From the NCBI RefSeq assembly GCF_014859525.1, contig NZ_JACUUB010000022.1, positions 1-37,299 of the forward strand: a stretch of DNA of 37,299 nt. Direction: 5' to 3'. Below are positions 15,065 through 23,594 of the stretch, piece after piece. Positions within the stretch are counted from its first letter, which is position 1; each line of letters begins with the position of its first letter. The stretch is from Marinobacter sp. Its GTDB lineage: Bacteria > Pseudomonadota > Gammaproteobacteria > Pseudomonadales > Oleiphilaceae. Under the pieces are notes generated by a model. That model worked only from the letters and a program-made list of their open reading frames with translations, was not told the DNA's origin and made no database searches. The position numbers and the translations under genes are program-made.

Positions 15065-17660
15065 CAAGATCAGCGGTAGCCCTTTCTGGTCGCCCCCAAT
15101 AGTAGCCCTGGCCATGCAGGCCAGGGAACTGCTGTAGCCACAGCGCGATGGCCTCGTCCTCAACCCCTTCAACGACCACATCAAGGTCCAGTGCTTCGCC
15201 AAGCTCCAGCGCCGCTCTCAGAATTTTCTGGCGGATCGGATAACGCAAGATGTCGGTTAGAAAGCTACGGTCAATCTTAAGCTCATCCAATGGAAAGCTG
15301 GCCAGATTTCCGAGCGAGGAGTGGCCAGAGCCAAAGTCGTCCAGGGCAATTCTGAAGCCCATCTGGCTCAGAGCCTGTATGGCGTTCCTGGCAACGTCTG
15401 GATCTGCCATGGCGGCGGTTTCTGTGATCTCGAGAATGACGTTGGCCGGGCTGATTCCATGCCGCCGGGTGATGGCGCCGGCTTCTTCGTGGAACAAGGG
15501 GTGGGCAATGTCTTTAGCAGAGATGTTGACCGCAACGCCAATGCCGACGCCATGGCGGGCTTGGAGTGAATGGAAATCCTGACAGGCCTGATTCAACACC
15601 CAGAGGGTGACGGAGTGAACGATGCCGACCTGCTCCGCCAGAGGAATCCACCGGTCGGGCGGAATTCGGCCAAACTGGGGGTGCTGCCAGCGAATCAGGG
15701 CTTCGAGGGAGCGGACCTTGCCGTCCCGGATGTTTACCTTGGGCTGGTACTCCAGCCACATATCCCCGGAGCGTAAGGCGTCTTCAACGTCTAGCATGAG
15801 AATTTGTTGCTGGTACTGCCAATCTGCGATTGCCGGATCGTAGATGGTCAGAGTGCTTGCTTCATCCAGTGAGGCAAATCCTGCGGCAGACAGAACAGTG
15901 GCTGCATCTGCGCCATGTTCCGGGGCGTAGGCCAGGCCCAGGGACGCGGCCCATGAGAACGAGAACCGCCCTTCGCGAAAACTCTCCGATAGCCAGTGGC
16001 TGACGCTTTCAATCAGTTGGCGATCCTGATCCTGGTCGCCGCGTACCATGGCGAACGCATGATTGACCGTGTCGAGAGTGGCTACGCCATAGCCATTGAT
16101 CATGATCAATCGGCCGCCGAGGCTGCGTTTCAGGTGACGATTCAATTGCCTGAGGTACTGCTTCAGGAGGTCTTCTGCTGCTCGATAGCCAAGGGCCTGT
16201 TCCAGTTCATTGAACCGTGCAAGCCGGATAACACACAGGATATAGGGTGTTTCCTGACTGTTAATACCCGCCAGGGTGTCTTCAAGCATGGGGCGGTTGG
16301 GCTTACCGGTTACTCGATGGGTTTTCATCACCCGATCGTAGTCCTGCTCAATACGAGCCCGGAGCTTTTGTTCTTCTTGTACCAGAATGTCGGAGCTCAG
16401 GCGCCGTTTACGCTCCTCCAGTAGCAGGCGGCCTACACCACTGGTGAGGATCAGCGAACCGGCGGCCGCGCCTAGAAAGAATGCTGAATCGGTCAGTGGT
16501 GTGACTGGTAGCCAACCAACGGTTCTGAGAGAAGTGATCATTGCGCCAAGCAGAATGGTGAGCACCGACAACGCAAAATATCGCGCATAGGGCTGGCGTC
16601 GGAACTGGCATAGCAGCAGCGCGAAGATGAACGCGCCGCCCATCGCACCGATCACCAGAAAAACATTCTGGCCAAATACGGCCATTGAAAACGGCGCTGC
16701 CAGCAGATGCAGGCTCGCTGCCAGGCTGAAGACTCTCAGTGCTCTGGCCGCAGGTTTGCTGACAGTGATGAAATGCGGAGTGAACTCGCATAAGGCAATC
16801 AGGCATAAGGGCAGGCTTACCGAAAGCAGCGCGTTCAGTTCCGGAAGGTTCGGCCAAAGTAGCCAGGGGCCAAGACCGTCCATCACCAGCTGGCTATAGA
16901 TCACGCTAATCATCAAGACGCTGAGCCAGCCCAGCCCGGGGCGCTTCAGCTTTGCGACAATGCTCAGGTTGAGCAGCAACGCAAAGACCAGCAGGCCGGT
17001 TACGAAGGACTTCCAGGCAATGGTGAAGGTGCCTTCGCTCAGCACTTCGTGACCGCCTGCCACCGACAGTGGCAGCATCACTGGTCCGTTATTTTGCACT
17101 TCGACAAGTAAGGTGGTTTGCCCCGGTTGCAGGATGACCGGCCAGATCCATTGAGGCAGAGCGACCAGCCGATGATTGAATGGGTAAAGGTCACCCATGA
17201 TCGGCAATCGCTCAACGCTGCCGTCCGGGTGGATAAGAGCCGGTGCCAAGTGGTCCAGATAGGGCGCAGTTACAACAATCTGGCTGGCGACCGGGCTGTC
17301 GCCCGGATTTGTTAACTGAAAACGAAAGGTGGCCGGCTGTTTGGGATACCCGATACCGGTGCGTTCGTTCGACAGGGGCCGCCAGGCCTCGGAGTGCTCA
17401 CCGGTTTGGGTAACAACGGTGGCAAGCGATGACAATCGATAGTCGATCTCGGGATTCAGTTTGATCTCAGTCTCTGCGTTAACGTTGTCTCTCTGGGCGA
17501 AGCCTGGATCCATTGGTGATGGCGTCAACAGAGCTGTCAACAGGCCATAGCCGGCAGCGACAAATAGAACCAGAAATGGAACCCAGTGATTCAGCCAGCG
17601 AATGGAAGGTGATTTTGTCAGCGAGGCTGTGCCGGTGAGGCTGGCTGGCTCAGAATCCAT
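15051..17660 (-). CDS. Membrane receptor with 7TM-DISM module, degenerate GGDEF and intact EAL (c-di-GMP phosphodiesterase)
   Basis: An 869-residue protein. One membrane helix near 25-45 leads into a periplasmic beta-rich domain of the 7TMR-DISM extracellular type (about 60-210), followed by seven hydrophobic helices (about 215-415) and a short coiled linker. A GGDEF domain covers about 440-605, with the signature replaced by NGYGVATL, so it cannot be a working cyclase. An EAL domain covers about 620-865. The EAL catalytic residues are present: EAL at Glu653, VNIS, EITE, DDFGSGHSS, LKIDRSF and EGVE, so hydrolysis of c-di-GMP is expected. The ATG at 17660 has AGGA upstream. The same architecture recurs in the gene at 30369-32915. 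The 3' end overlaps that of the PAAR gene. Confidence 0.88.
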   Translation of the reverse strand: MDSEPASLTGTASLTKSPSIRWLNHWVPFLVLFVAAGYGLLTALLTPSPMDPGFAQRDNVNAETEIKLNPEIDYRLSSLATVVTQTGEHSEAWRPLSNERTGIGYPKQPATFRFQLTNPGDSPVASQIVVTAPYLDHLAPALIHPDGSVERLPIMGDLYPFNHRLVALPQWIWPVILQPGQTTLLVEVQNNGPVMLPLSVAGGHEVLSEGTFTIAWKSFVTGLLVFALLLNLSIVAKLKRPGLGWLSVLMISVIYSQLVMDGLGPWLLWPNLPELNALLSVSLPLCLIALCEFTPHFITVSKPAARALRVFSLAASLHLLAAPFSMAVFGQNVFLVIGAMGGAFIFALLLCQFRRQPYARYFALSVLTILLGAMITSLRTVGWLPVTPLTDSAFFLGAAAGSLILTSGVGRLLLEERKRRLSSDILVQEEQKLRARIEQDYDRVMKTHRVTGKPNRPMLEDTLAGINSQETPYILCVIRLARFNELEQALGYRAAEDLLKQYLRQLNRHLKRSLGGRLIMINGYGVATLDTVNHAFAMVRGDQDQDRQLIESVSHWLSESFREGRFSFSWAASLGLAYAPEHGADAATVLSAAGFASLDEASTLTIYDPAIADWQYQQQILMLDVEDALRSGDMWLEYQPKVNIRDGKVRSLEALIRWQHPQFGRIPPDRWIPLAEQVGIVHSVTLWVLNQACQDFHSLQARHGVGIGVAVNISAKDIAHPLFHEEAGAITRRHGISPANVILEITETAAMADPDVARNAIQALSQMGFRIALDDFGSGHSSLGNLASFPLDELKIDRSFLTDILRYPIRQKILRAALELGEALDLDVVVEGVEDEAIALWLQQFPGLHGQGYYWGRPERATADLVSYQ

Positions 17661-17828
17661 TCGTTGAATATCCTGGCGATCGTTGCGGCGAAACTTACGA
17701 AAAATTACATCTGTTAACTGTTTGTAACATTATGAATTTCAAAGGATTTTAATCTATTTTTAAGTGTTTTGCATTTCATGTTTAAAACGGTTGATTAAAA
17801 TGAGACCTGCGCACTGGTTGATGAGCAC

Positions 17829-17837
17829 TGGTATAGT
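17829..17837 (+). promoter_or_regulatory. Extended -10 promoter upstream of pbpG
   Basis: TGGTATAGT is an extended -10 element (TG-N-TATAGT), 51 bp before the start codon. The -35 region is poor, which an extended -10 tolerates. The preceding 100 bp are AT-rich compared with the rest of the window. Confidence 0.5.
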
Positions 17838-17887
17838 AAGGGTCGCAAGCGGTGTTTCTGTATTTATCTGGGGAGTTTTAACGCGGT

Positions 17888-18823
17888 ATGTTGTTGATCA
17901 AGCGATTGTTTATTTCACCACTCATCATGGTGGCCGTCGTGTTGTCCCTGATGACGACCGTTAGTCATGGCGCATCCGCTGAGAGGCCGGCGCTTGCGTC
18001 TGTTAACGCCGCGGCGGCTATCGCTGGCAGCGATGAGCTGCTGTTCGGAAAGAACGCTGAGCGGCCAGTGCCGATAGCGTCAATCACCAAGCTGATGACC
18101 GCGCTGGTGGTGGTTGAATCCGGTTTGGATATGGCTGAATGGTTGACCTTTGAAGAGCGCCATGTGCCCGCTGCCGCCAATGCCTGGACCCGAATCCGGG
18201 TGGGCTCCCAGTTGCAACGTGGTGACGTGCTGCGTATTGCCCTGATGTCTTCCGAGAACTTTGCGGCTTATACGCTCGCGAGAAGTTTCCCCGGGGGCTT
18301 CGACGGGTTTGTTGCCGCTATGAACGCCAAGGCGCGGTCGCTTGGTATGAACAATACCCGGTTTGTTGACCCAACCGGGCTTTCCATTGAAAACGTATCC
18401 AGTGCTGCCGATTTGATTCGTCTGGCCAATGCCGCCATGGCCCATCCGATGATTGGTGAACTCTCCACGACCGGTTATTACCGGGCGCAGTTCAGAAGCC
18501 CCAGGTACAGCTTGTCTTTTGGCAACACCAATGCGCTGGTGCATCGCCAAAGCTGGGGTGTTGGCTTGAGCAAAACCGGCTATCTGACGGATGCCGGACG
18601 TTGTTTGATCATGGTGTCAGACATGGATGAAGAGCCCGTGATTACGGTTCTGCTGGATTCGTTGGGCACCCGTTCCCCTATGGGCGATGCCGGTCGCATC
18701 AAGCGCTGGCTGACAACCGGTCAGCCGGGCTCGGTGGCCGCTGCTGCGAAACGCTACGAGCAAGAAAAAAACGCCGCCTGGGTGGCAGCAGAGCAGGGCC
18801 AGACGGCCCGTGCCAGCCAATAG
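17888..18823 (+). CDS. pbpG: D-alanyl-D-alanine endopeptidase of the PBP7 type (peptidase S11)
   Basis: A 311-residue exported penicillin-binding protein. A signal peptide spans about residues 1-31, ending at SHGASA. The three active-site motifs are SITK (Ser65-Lys68), SEN (Ser122-Asn124, in place of the commoner SxN forms such as SAN or SDN) and KTG (229-231). PBP7-type enzymes cut DD-crosslinks of peptidoglycan in the periplasm and help remodel the wall. The C-terminal 30 residues are Ala/Gln-rich and look flexible. The start at 17888 has a GGAG rather far upstream (12 bp), but it gives the best signal peptide. The asparaginase-like gene begins 17 bp after the stop. Another wall enzyme, mltB, lies downstream on the other strand. 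Confidence 0.92.
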   Translation: MLLIKRLFISPLIMVAVVLSLMTTVSHGASAERPALASVNAAAAIAGSDELLFGKNAERPVPIASITKLMTALVVVESGLDMAEWLTFEERHVPAAANAWTRIRVGSQLQRGDVLRIALMSSENFAAYTLARSFPGGFDGFVAAMNAKARSLGMNNTRFVDPTGLSIENVSSAADLIRLANAAMAHPMIGELSTTGYYRAQFRSPRYSLSFGNTNALVHRQSWGVGLSKTGYLTDAGRCLIMVSDMDEEPVITVLLDSLGTRSPMGDAGRIKRWLTTGQPGSVAAAAKRYEQEKNAAWVAAEQGQTARASQ

Positions 18824-18840
18824 AGAGGGTGTTGGCGACG

Positions 18841-19332
18841 ATGATTCAGATACTGACCACCGGTGGCACCATCGACAAGGTGTATTTTGATGCCAACAGC
18901 GCCTTTGAGACCGGCGACAGCCTGCTGCCGGAGTTGCTCCGTGATGCCAATATCCGGGACGGTTATAAGATCCGGGAGTTGATGCGTAAAGACAGTCTGG
19001 AGCTGACCGACGATGACCGCGCAACCATTCTTGCAGCGGTCCGGGCATCAGAGTCTGAGCGCATCGTGATTACCCATGGCACGGATACCATGGCCCAGAC
19101 GGCACAGGTCTTGAAAGTGCTGACCGACCGGACCATTGTTCTGACGGGTGCCATGCAGCCCGCACGAATGCGGCGCACTGATGCGGTCTTCAACATCGGT
19201 TTTGCCTGGGCAGCGGCACAGCTGTTACCGCCGGGCGTCTATATCGCGATGAACGGCGAGGTGTTCGAGGCCGGCGCCGTGCGTAAAAATCTGGAGGCGC
19301 AGAAATTTGAACGAATGCCCGAGCCGGATTAA
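18841..19332 (+). CDS. Asparaginase N-domain-only protein
   Basis: A 163-residue protein that matches only the N-terminal domain of L-asparaginases (about 330 residues in full enzymes). The first catalytic Thr is in TTGGTID and the second Thr-Asp pair in HGTDTM, and NGEVFEAGAVRKN carries a Lys where the full enzymes have theirs. The C-terminal domain, which normally completes the active site of the neighbouring subunit, is absent, and the gene ends in a proper stop rather than a frameshift. Similar short proteins occur in related gammaproteobacteria as far as I recall, so this is probably not a broken gene. The ATG at 18841 is preferred; a GTG at 18829 is possible. It is likely co-transcribed with pbpG. 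The activity is unproven. Confidence 0.82.
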   Translation: MIQILTTGGTIDKVYFDANSAFETGDSLLPELLRDANIRDGYKIRELMRKDSLELTDDDRATILAAVRASESERIVITHGTDTMAQTAQVLKVLTDRTIVLTGAMQPARMRRTDAVFNIGFAWAAAQLLPPGVYIAMNGEVFEAGAVRKNLEAQKFERMPEPD

Positions 19333-19342
19333 TCCGGCTCGG
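19319..19342. terminator. 24-bp perfect palindrome spanning both stop codons of two convergent genes
   Basis: CCGAGCCGGATT and AATCCGGCTCGG are perfect 12-bp arms without a gap. The palindrome encodes Glu-Pro-Asp-stop on both strands, ending the asparaginase-like gene and rsuA within one base step of each other. The RNA on either strand would fold into a hairpin with a tight loop. No T run follows on either side, so intrinsic termination is possible but not certain. Confidence 0.7.
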
Positions 19343-20030
19343 TGATGGCGGCGATCTCGGCCGCCGTCAAGGTACGGTGCTGGCCGGGCGCCAGAGCGTC
19401 GTCCAGCACGATGCTGCCAATGCTCAGCCGATGCAGCGCCGCAACATGATTGCCCACCGCCGCCAGCATTCGTTTGACTTGATGGTAGCGGCCTTCCCGG
19501 ATGGTCAGTTCAATCGTGGTCGGTGCTCGGACCACCACCCGGGCGGGCTGGGTCGGCTTGTCTTCGCCGTTCAGCAGCACGCCCTGCTCCAGACTGAGCC
19601 GAGCATCCTCCGACAAGGATTCAGCTAACAGGATTTGATAGGTTTTGGCACAGTCTCTGCGGGGCGACGTCACCTGATGCGACCACTTACCATCGCTGGT
19701 CAGCAACAGCAGGCCCGTGGTGTCTTTATCGAGCCGCCCCGCGATATGGACGTGCCTGGCCATGTCTGCTGGTAGCAGATCCAGCGCGGTGGGCTGGTTG
19801 CTGTCGCGGGTGGCGCTGATCACTCCGGCCGGTTTGTTCATCATCAGGTACAAGGCGCCGGGCAGGGTCAGAAACCGGTCATCCAGCATGATCTGATCGT
19901 GCTCGGTGACGTGGGTGCTGGCGCTTTTGCAGCGCGTGCCATTAACCGACACCCGCCCACTGATCACCACTCGCCGGGCATCCTTGCGGGATAGCTCTGA
20001 GCTGCTGGCAATGTGTTGATCCAGTCGCAT
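19329..20030 (-). CDS. rsuA: 16S rRNA pseudouridine(516) synthase RsuA
   Basis: A 233-residue protein, close to the 231 of E. coli RsuA. An S4 RNA-binding domain (residues 1-45) starts MRLDQHIASSSELSRKDARR. The catalytic domain follows, with the catalytic Asp101 in GRLDKDTTGLLLL. YLMMNKPAGVISATRD and EGRYHQVKRMLAAVGNHV are further conserved segments. RsuA makes pseudouridine 516 of 16S rRNA during ribosome assembly. The ATG at 20030 overlaps the stop of the upstream membrane-hydrolase gene as TGATG, indicating translational coupling; this decides the start over an in-frame codon at 20075. The 3' end lies in a palindrome shared with the convergent neighbour. Confidence 0.93.
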   Translation of the reverse strand: MRLDQHIASSSELSRKDARRVVISGRVSVNGTRCKSASTHVTEHDQIMLDDRFLTLPGALYLMMNKPAGVISATRDSNQPTALDLLPADMARHVHIAGRLDKDTTGLLLLTSDGKWSHQVTSPRRDCAKTYQILLAESLSEDARLSLEQGVLLNGEDKPTQPARVVVRAPTTIELTIREGRYHQVKRMLAAVGNHVAALHRLSIGSIVLDDALAPGQHRTLTAAEIAAITEPD

Positions 20031-21058
20031 CAGCAGCTGGCCCCCTGTTTCGGAACCGACAGGGTGGCCAGACATAACACCGGACTTTCACCGGTAAGTC
20101 GTGACCAGAGCAGGGGCAGGGCATCGCCACTGATCGAGGGTCTTGGCATCTGGCTGCTCGGTATCGGGGTGATGCCTGCGTCGGACATCTCGGCCAGCAC
20201 AAAGGTGAACGGGTGCATGCCCGGGATGCCCAGGCGAATGTCGGTGGCGGTGATCTGGTTGCCGACCTGCTCGTAGTGGAGAAACCCCTTGGTAAACCAT
20301 TCAAGGCGCTGTGCTTCTGGCAACCTGGCAACGGACCGGGCAAGCTCCGGATTTCGGGAGAAGTGTTCCAGGTTGAGGTGGTCGCGGTCGTCGAGAAATC
20401 CGGTGACGATCTCTACGCGCGCGTCGTCAGTGATTGCAGTGACGCGCCATAATACCGAATTGAAGGGCATTGGTTGCACCAGTACCGAGGCTTTACCCAT
20501 GCCCGCCTCAGCGAGGGCAGGCTTGACCCTTTCAGTAATGATCTGTTGTGCCATCAGTGTCCATCCCAGGTACAGACTCGAGACAACCAGCCCGGCCGCC
20601 ACAGCCTTGACCGCGGGCGGACGAAGCAGCAGTGCCAGGCATCCCGCCAGGAGCGGCAGGGTGTAGAGAGGGTCGATGATAAAGATGTTGTTCAGGCCAA
20701 CCGGCCCCCCAAACGGCCAGAACAATTGGGTACCGTAGGTGGTGAAGGCGTCGAGCAGCGGGTGGGTAATCAGAATTAGCCCGACCAGCGCCAGCCAGCG
20801 CTGATAGGAAATTGCTGGTTTCCAGCGCCATAAACCCCACGCCAGCGCAAACGACAAGGGCACCAGAACAAACAGGGAGTGGCTGAACCCGCGATGCTGG
20901 GTAAAGTTGGCCACGGCAGTGCCGTAGTCAATGACGACGTCCAGATCAGGCAGGGTGCCGAGCAGTGCGCCGATGAGCAATGCCGATCTGCCAAGCGTTT
21001 TGCCGGCGACGGCCCCTGCAATGGAGGCGCCAAGTGCAGCCTGAGTGATGGAATCCAT
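20030..21058 (-). CDS. YdjM/YbcI-like metal-dependent membrane hydrolase (DUF457)
   Basis: A 342-residue membrane protein of the LexA-regulated YdjM family. The start MDSITQAALGASIAGAVAG is typical. The conserved polar motifs of the family are present: LPDLDVV, HRGFSHSL and THPLLDAFTTYG, which together give a cluster of Asp and His residues that may bind a metal. About five helices cover residues 1-185, and the C-terminal 150 residues are soluble. The biochemical role is unknown; the hydrolase label rests on fold similarity. rsuA starts within its stop codon (TGATG), so the two are translated together. The ATG at 21058 begins right at the conserved N-terminus. Confidence 0.85.
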   Translation of the reverse strand: MDSITQAALGASIAGAVAGKTLGRSALLIGALLGTLPDLDVVIDYGTAVANFTQHRGFSHSLFVLVPLSFALAWGLWRWKPAISYQRWLALVGLILITHPLLDAFTTYGTQLFWPFGGPVGLNNIFIIDPLYTLPLLAGCLALLLRPPAVKAVAAGLVVSSLYLGWTLMAQQIITERVKPALAEAGMGKASVLVQPMPFNSVLWRVTAITDDARVEIVTGFLDDRDHLNLEHFSRNPELARSVARLPEAQRLEWFTKGFLHYEQVGNQITATDIRLGIPGMHPFTFVLAEMSDAGITPIPSSQMPRPSISGDALPLLWSRLTGESPVLCLATLSVPKQGASC

Positions 21059-21219
21059 GAGTCTCCGAAACGGTATCTGAGTGATGTGTCAGATAGTATG
21101 CTCGGATTTGGCGATCAGATCACGGGGCACATTGTTCCAACATCGCCGAAACTGGAAAAGCCAAAGTTAACCGTCAGGTCGGTTGAAACCAGGGTTGGGC
21201 CAGTAATCTGTTTGTTAGT

Positions 21220-21246
21220 GGGGGTCAGCTGTCGAGGCTGACCCCC
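21220..21246. terminator. Hairpin over the mltB stop codon
   Basis: GGGGGTCAG (21220-21228) and CTGACCCCC (21238-21246) form a 9-bp perfect stem with a 9-nt loop. The mltB stop at 21225-21227 lies inside the stem. There is no T run on the minus side, so it may instead act as a 3' stabiliser. Confidence 0.5.
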
Positions 21247-22460
21247 AACTTTTGCAGTAACGGCTCCGAGGGCATGCCATCGGCAACCAGTCCTTCAGAT
21301 TTCTGGAACTCGCGAATCGCCTTGCGAGTGTTGGAACCCATGATTCCATCGGGTTTGCCGCTGTCATAGCCTCTTTCGTTGAGGGTTTCCTGTAACTGGA
21401 TGACCTGATCGCGGGACAGCGTGGGTTGATCTTCGGGGGGCGGGTTTTGCAGGCCCCCGGCACCAGCGATGCGGTCTGCCAGGTGGCCGACGGAAACGGC
21501 GTAGAACTCGGAGCGATTCCAGCCCATGATCACCCGAAAGTTGCTGTACACGAGAAAGGCCGGCCCTTTGTGTCCGCTGGGGACGACCAGAGCTGCCTCG
21601 ATGGGCTCCTGAGCCAGGGCATTACCAAAGGCGTCGGTGATGCCCCGGCTCCGCCATTCGTCGAGGGGCAGGCGGCGACCATCGGCCATGCCGAAATCGA
21701 AATTCTCAGGCAGCAGTACTTCGCGGCCCCAACGATAGTCGCCATCCCAGCCCATGGACTGCAGAAAGCGACCGGCGGACATCATGGCGTCGGGCAGGCT
21801 ATTCCAGAGATCCCTGCGGCCGTCACCATCGGCATCCACCGCATGCTTGAGGAATACGGTGGGCATGAACTGCACGTGGCCCATGGCGCCGGCCCAGGAG
21901 CCTTCCATCTGGTCTGCCGGTATCGCGCCCTCGTCAATGATTTGCAGGGCGGCGACAAACTGCTCGGTAAAGAAGGTGCTGCGGCGGGGGTCGCAAGCCA
22001 GAGTGGCCAGCGAGCTGGGCACCGGCATCTTGCCGAAGTAGCTGCCGTAGTTGGTTTCGAGGCCCCAAAAAGACACCAGGTACGGGGCCGGCACGCCGGT
22101 TTCACGGGTAACCCTATCCAGCAATTCACGATGGGTTTTGAGCATTTCCCGGCCTTTGTTGATGCGGGCCTCATTTACCCGGCGATTGAAATAATCGGCA
22201 AAGGTGGTGGTGAATTCCGGTTGCCGGCGATCCAGCTCAATGACCCGCTCCAGGTAATTGACGTCGGCCATGACTGATCGCGCAGTGCTTTCACTGACAC
22301 CTGCGTCAATGGCTTTGCTTTGAAGTGTTTGTTTGCACTCGTGGAACTGGGCGTCGGTCATGGCAGGTATGCTCTGGGCCTGGACGCTGAGAGCCAGGGT
22401 GGTGAGCGATACCGCCGCCAGGGTGCGCCGGATAATGGGCCGTGTCATCAGGTGAGCCAC
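21225..22460 (-). CDS. MltB-family lytic murein transglycosylase with C-terminal peptidoglycan-binding domain
   Basis: A 411-residue exported enzyme. A signal peptide spans about 1-29, ending SVQAQ. There is no lipobox Cys, so it is a soluble periplasmic form, unlike lipoprotein MltB. The catalytic domain (about 32-335) has FWGLETNYGSYFG with the catalytic Glu135, followed by the conserved SWAGAMGHVQFMPTVF. A PG_binding_1 domain (about 350-405) contains LQETLNERGYDSGKPDGIMG and ends the protein. The enzyme cleaves peptidoglycan glycan strands to 1,6-anhydro products. The start is GTG at 22460 with GAGG 6 bp before it; an ATG at 22448 lacks a ribosome site. It works on the same substrate as PbpG nearby but is not in its operon. 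Confidence 0.9.
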   Translation of the reverse strand: MAHLMTRPIIRRTLAAVSLTTLALSVQAQSIPAMTDAQFHECKQTLQSKAIDAGVSESTARSVMADVNYLERVIELDRRQPEFTTTFADYFNRRVNEARINKGREMLKTHRELLDRVTRETGVPAPYLVSFWGLETNYGSYFGKMPVPSSLATLACDPRRSTFFTEQFVAALQIIDEGAIPADQMEGSWAGAMGHVQFMPTVFLKHAVDADGDGRRDLWNSLPDAMMSAGRFLQSMGWDGDYRWGREVLLPENFDFGMADGRRLPLDEWRSRGITDAFGNALAQEPIEAALVVPSGHKGPAFLVYSNFRVIMGWNRSEFYAVSVGHLADRIAGAGGLQNPPPEDQPTLSRDQVIQLQETLNERGYDSGKPDGIMGSNTRKAIREFQKSEGLVADGMPSEPLLQKLGVSLDS

Positions 22461-22632
22461 AGGAAACCTCGCAGACGTTAGAGAGCATTATTTGCTGTCA
22501 TGGTAGCCTTTTTTGACGATTGGAAAACACTGCATTACGGCCCATAGGGTGACAATTCCTTAATGCCAGGCGCCATGTGTCGTGTTTGTCGTCTTTTTGT
22601 TGTGGGTGGGTCACGGTGGCCCGGGGATGTTC

Positions 22633-22638
22633 TATAGT
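22633..22638 (+). promoter_or_regulatory. Candidate -10 box of the response regulator gene
   Basis: TATAGT lies 36 bp before the start codon at 22674. A convincing -35 is not visible. The 200-bp gap to mltB contains nothing else I can support. Confidence 0.35.
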
Positions 22639-22673
22639 TGACCCATGCGAGCAAGCCCGGGGTGGATGACGTT

Positions 22674-23570
22674 ATGGCAACACTGAAAGCGCTGGTGGTG
22701 GATGACGCCAGTTTTGTGAGGGATCTGGTAAAACGAACGGTTCGCCAGCGGTTTCCCGTTATTGAAACGACCGATGCCCAGAATGGCCGCCGGGCGCAGT
22801 CGTTGATGTCTCGCACCAGTTTTGACCTGGTGCTTTGCGACTGGGAAATGCCGGAGATGTCCGGGCTGGAGTTGTTACAATGGATGCGCCAACAGCCACA
22901 GTACGAAAAAGTGCCGTTTATCATGATCACCAGTCGGGGCGACAAGGATCACGTGATTGAGGCGGTCAAAGAGGGCGTTTCTGAGTACCTGGGCAAACCG
23001 TTTAGTCCTGAGGGTTTGAGCAAGAAAATCATCAAGGTGATGGGTCGGCGCCTGAAAGACGCAATGGATCGTGGCGGCAAGTCGATGGAGGGCCCGGCGG
23101 ACGCGTTCAAGGAGTCCGCCACTTTGCTGACGCAGAAGCGTGAGGTGCCGGAAGTCAAAAATGAGCCCGCAGCCACAACACCGGATCGGGAAAACCCGTT
23201 ACTGACAACTGCCCGTCCGGCCGCAGTTGCTGCCAGGCCGGAGGCGCGCGGTTCCATGAGCCTGGCATCTGTCAGGTTTTCCGACAGCACGCTCAAGTCT
23301 GTGGTCAAAGACATTAACTTGACCGAGGTGCGGGTGATCGCCAAGCGGGATCAGATGTTTCCGGGCATTCTTGATCAGGCAGTGGTGGATATTGATGTCG
23401 GTGACGGACAGATGGCGCGATTGAATGGTTACGTGCATCAGCTTCAGGCAGTCGATAAACGCCAGGACACCGACTTTGTCAGCGTGACCATTCGATTTGT
23501 CGATGAAGATCCGAAAAAGATGGAAGACCTGTCGCGCTTTGTGGCGAGGTTCCGGGCCGGCGCGCGCTAA
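22674..23570 (+). CDS. Response regulator: REC domain plus PilZ-like C-terminal domain
   Basis: A 298-residue protein. Residues 1-125 are a receiver domain with phospho-acceptor Asp56 (LVLCDWEMPEM), the conserved Thr/Ser region ITSRGD and Lys108 (GKPF). A charged, Ala/Pro-rich linker covers about 130-194. The C-terminal 100 residues (from MSLASVRFS) look like a PilZ barrel: DINLTEVRV resembles the PilZ DxSxxG strand and RFVDEDPKKMEDLSRFV a terminal helix. The RxxxR and DxSxxG ligands are not preserved, so c-di-GMP binding is doubtful. The ATG at 22674 follows GGTGGA; an upstream TTG has no ribosome site. From memory, a similar regulator sits near phoBR in Pseudomonas. It has no DNA-binding domain, and its partner kinase is unknown. 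Confidence 0.85.
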   Translation: MATLKALVVDDASFVRDLVKRTVRQRFPVIETTDAQNGRRAQSLMSRTSFDLVLCDWEMPEMSGLELLQWMRQQPQYEKVPFIMITSRGDKDHVIEAVKEGVSEYLGKPFSPEGLSKKIIKVMGRRLKDAMDRGGKSMEGPADAFKESATLLTQKREVPEVKNEPAATTPDRENPLLTTARPAAVAARPEARGSMSLASVRFSDSTLKSVVKDINLTEVRVIAKRDQMFPGILDQAVVDIDVGDGQMARLNGYVHQLQAVDKRQDTDFVSVTIRFVDEDPKKMEDLSRFVARFRAGAR

Positions 23571-23594
23571 CCGCCGTTTAATTGTCGGCGGTTT
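23568..23594. terminator. Hairpin between the convergent response regulator and phoR
   Basis: AACCGCCG (23569-23576) and CGGCGGTT (23586-23593) form an 8-bp stem with a 9-nt loop. Both stop codons lie in or beside it. Only a short T stretch follows, so termination is likely but not strong. Confidence 0.6.

Noticed and set aside
18841..19332. Asparaginase-like gene as a frameshifted pseudogene
   Set aside because: The sequence after the stop encodes rsuA on the other strand and shows no asparaginase C-terminal domain in any frame.
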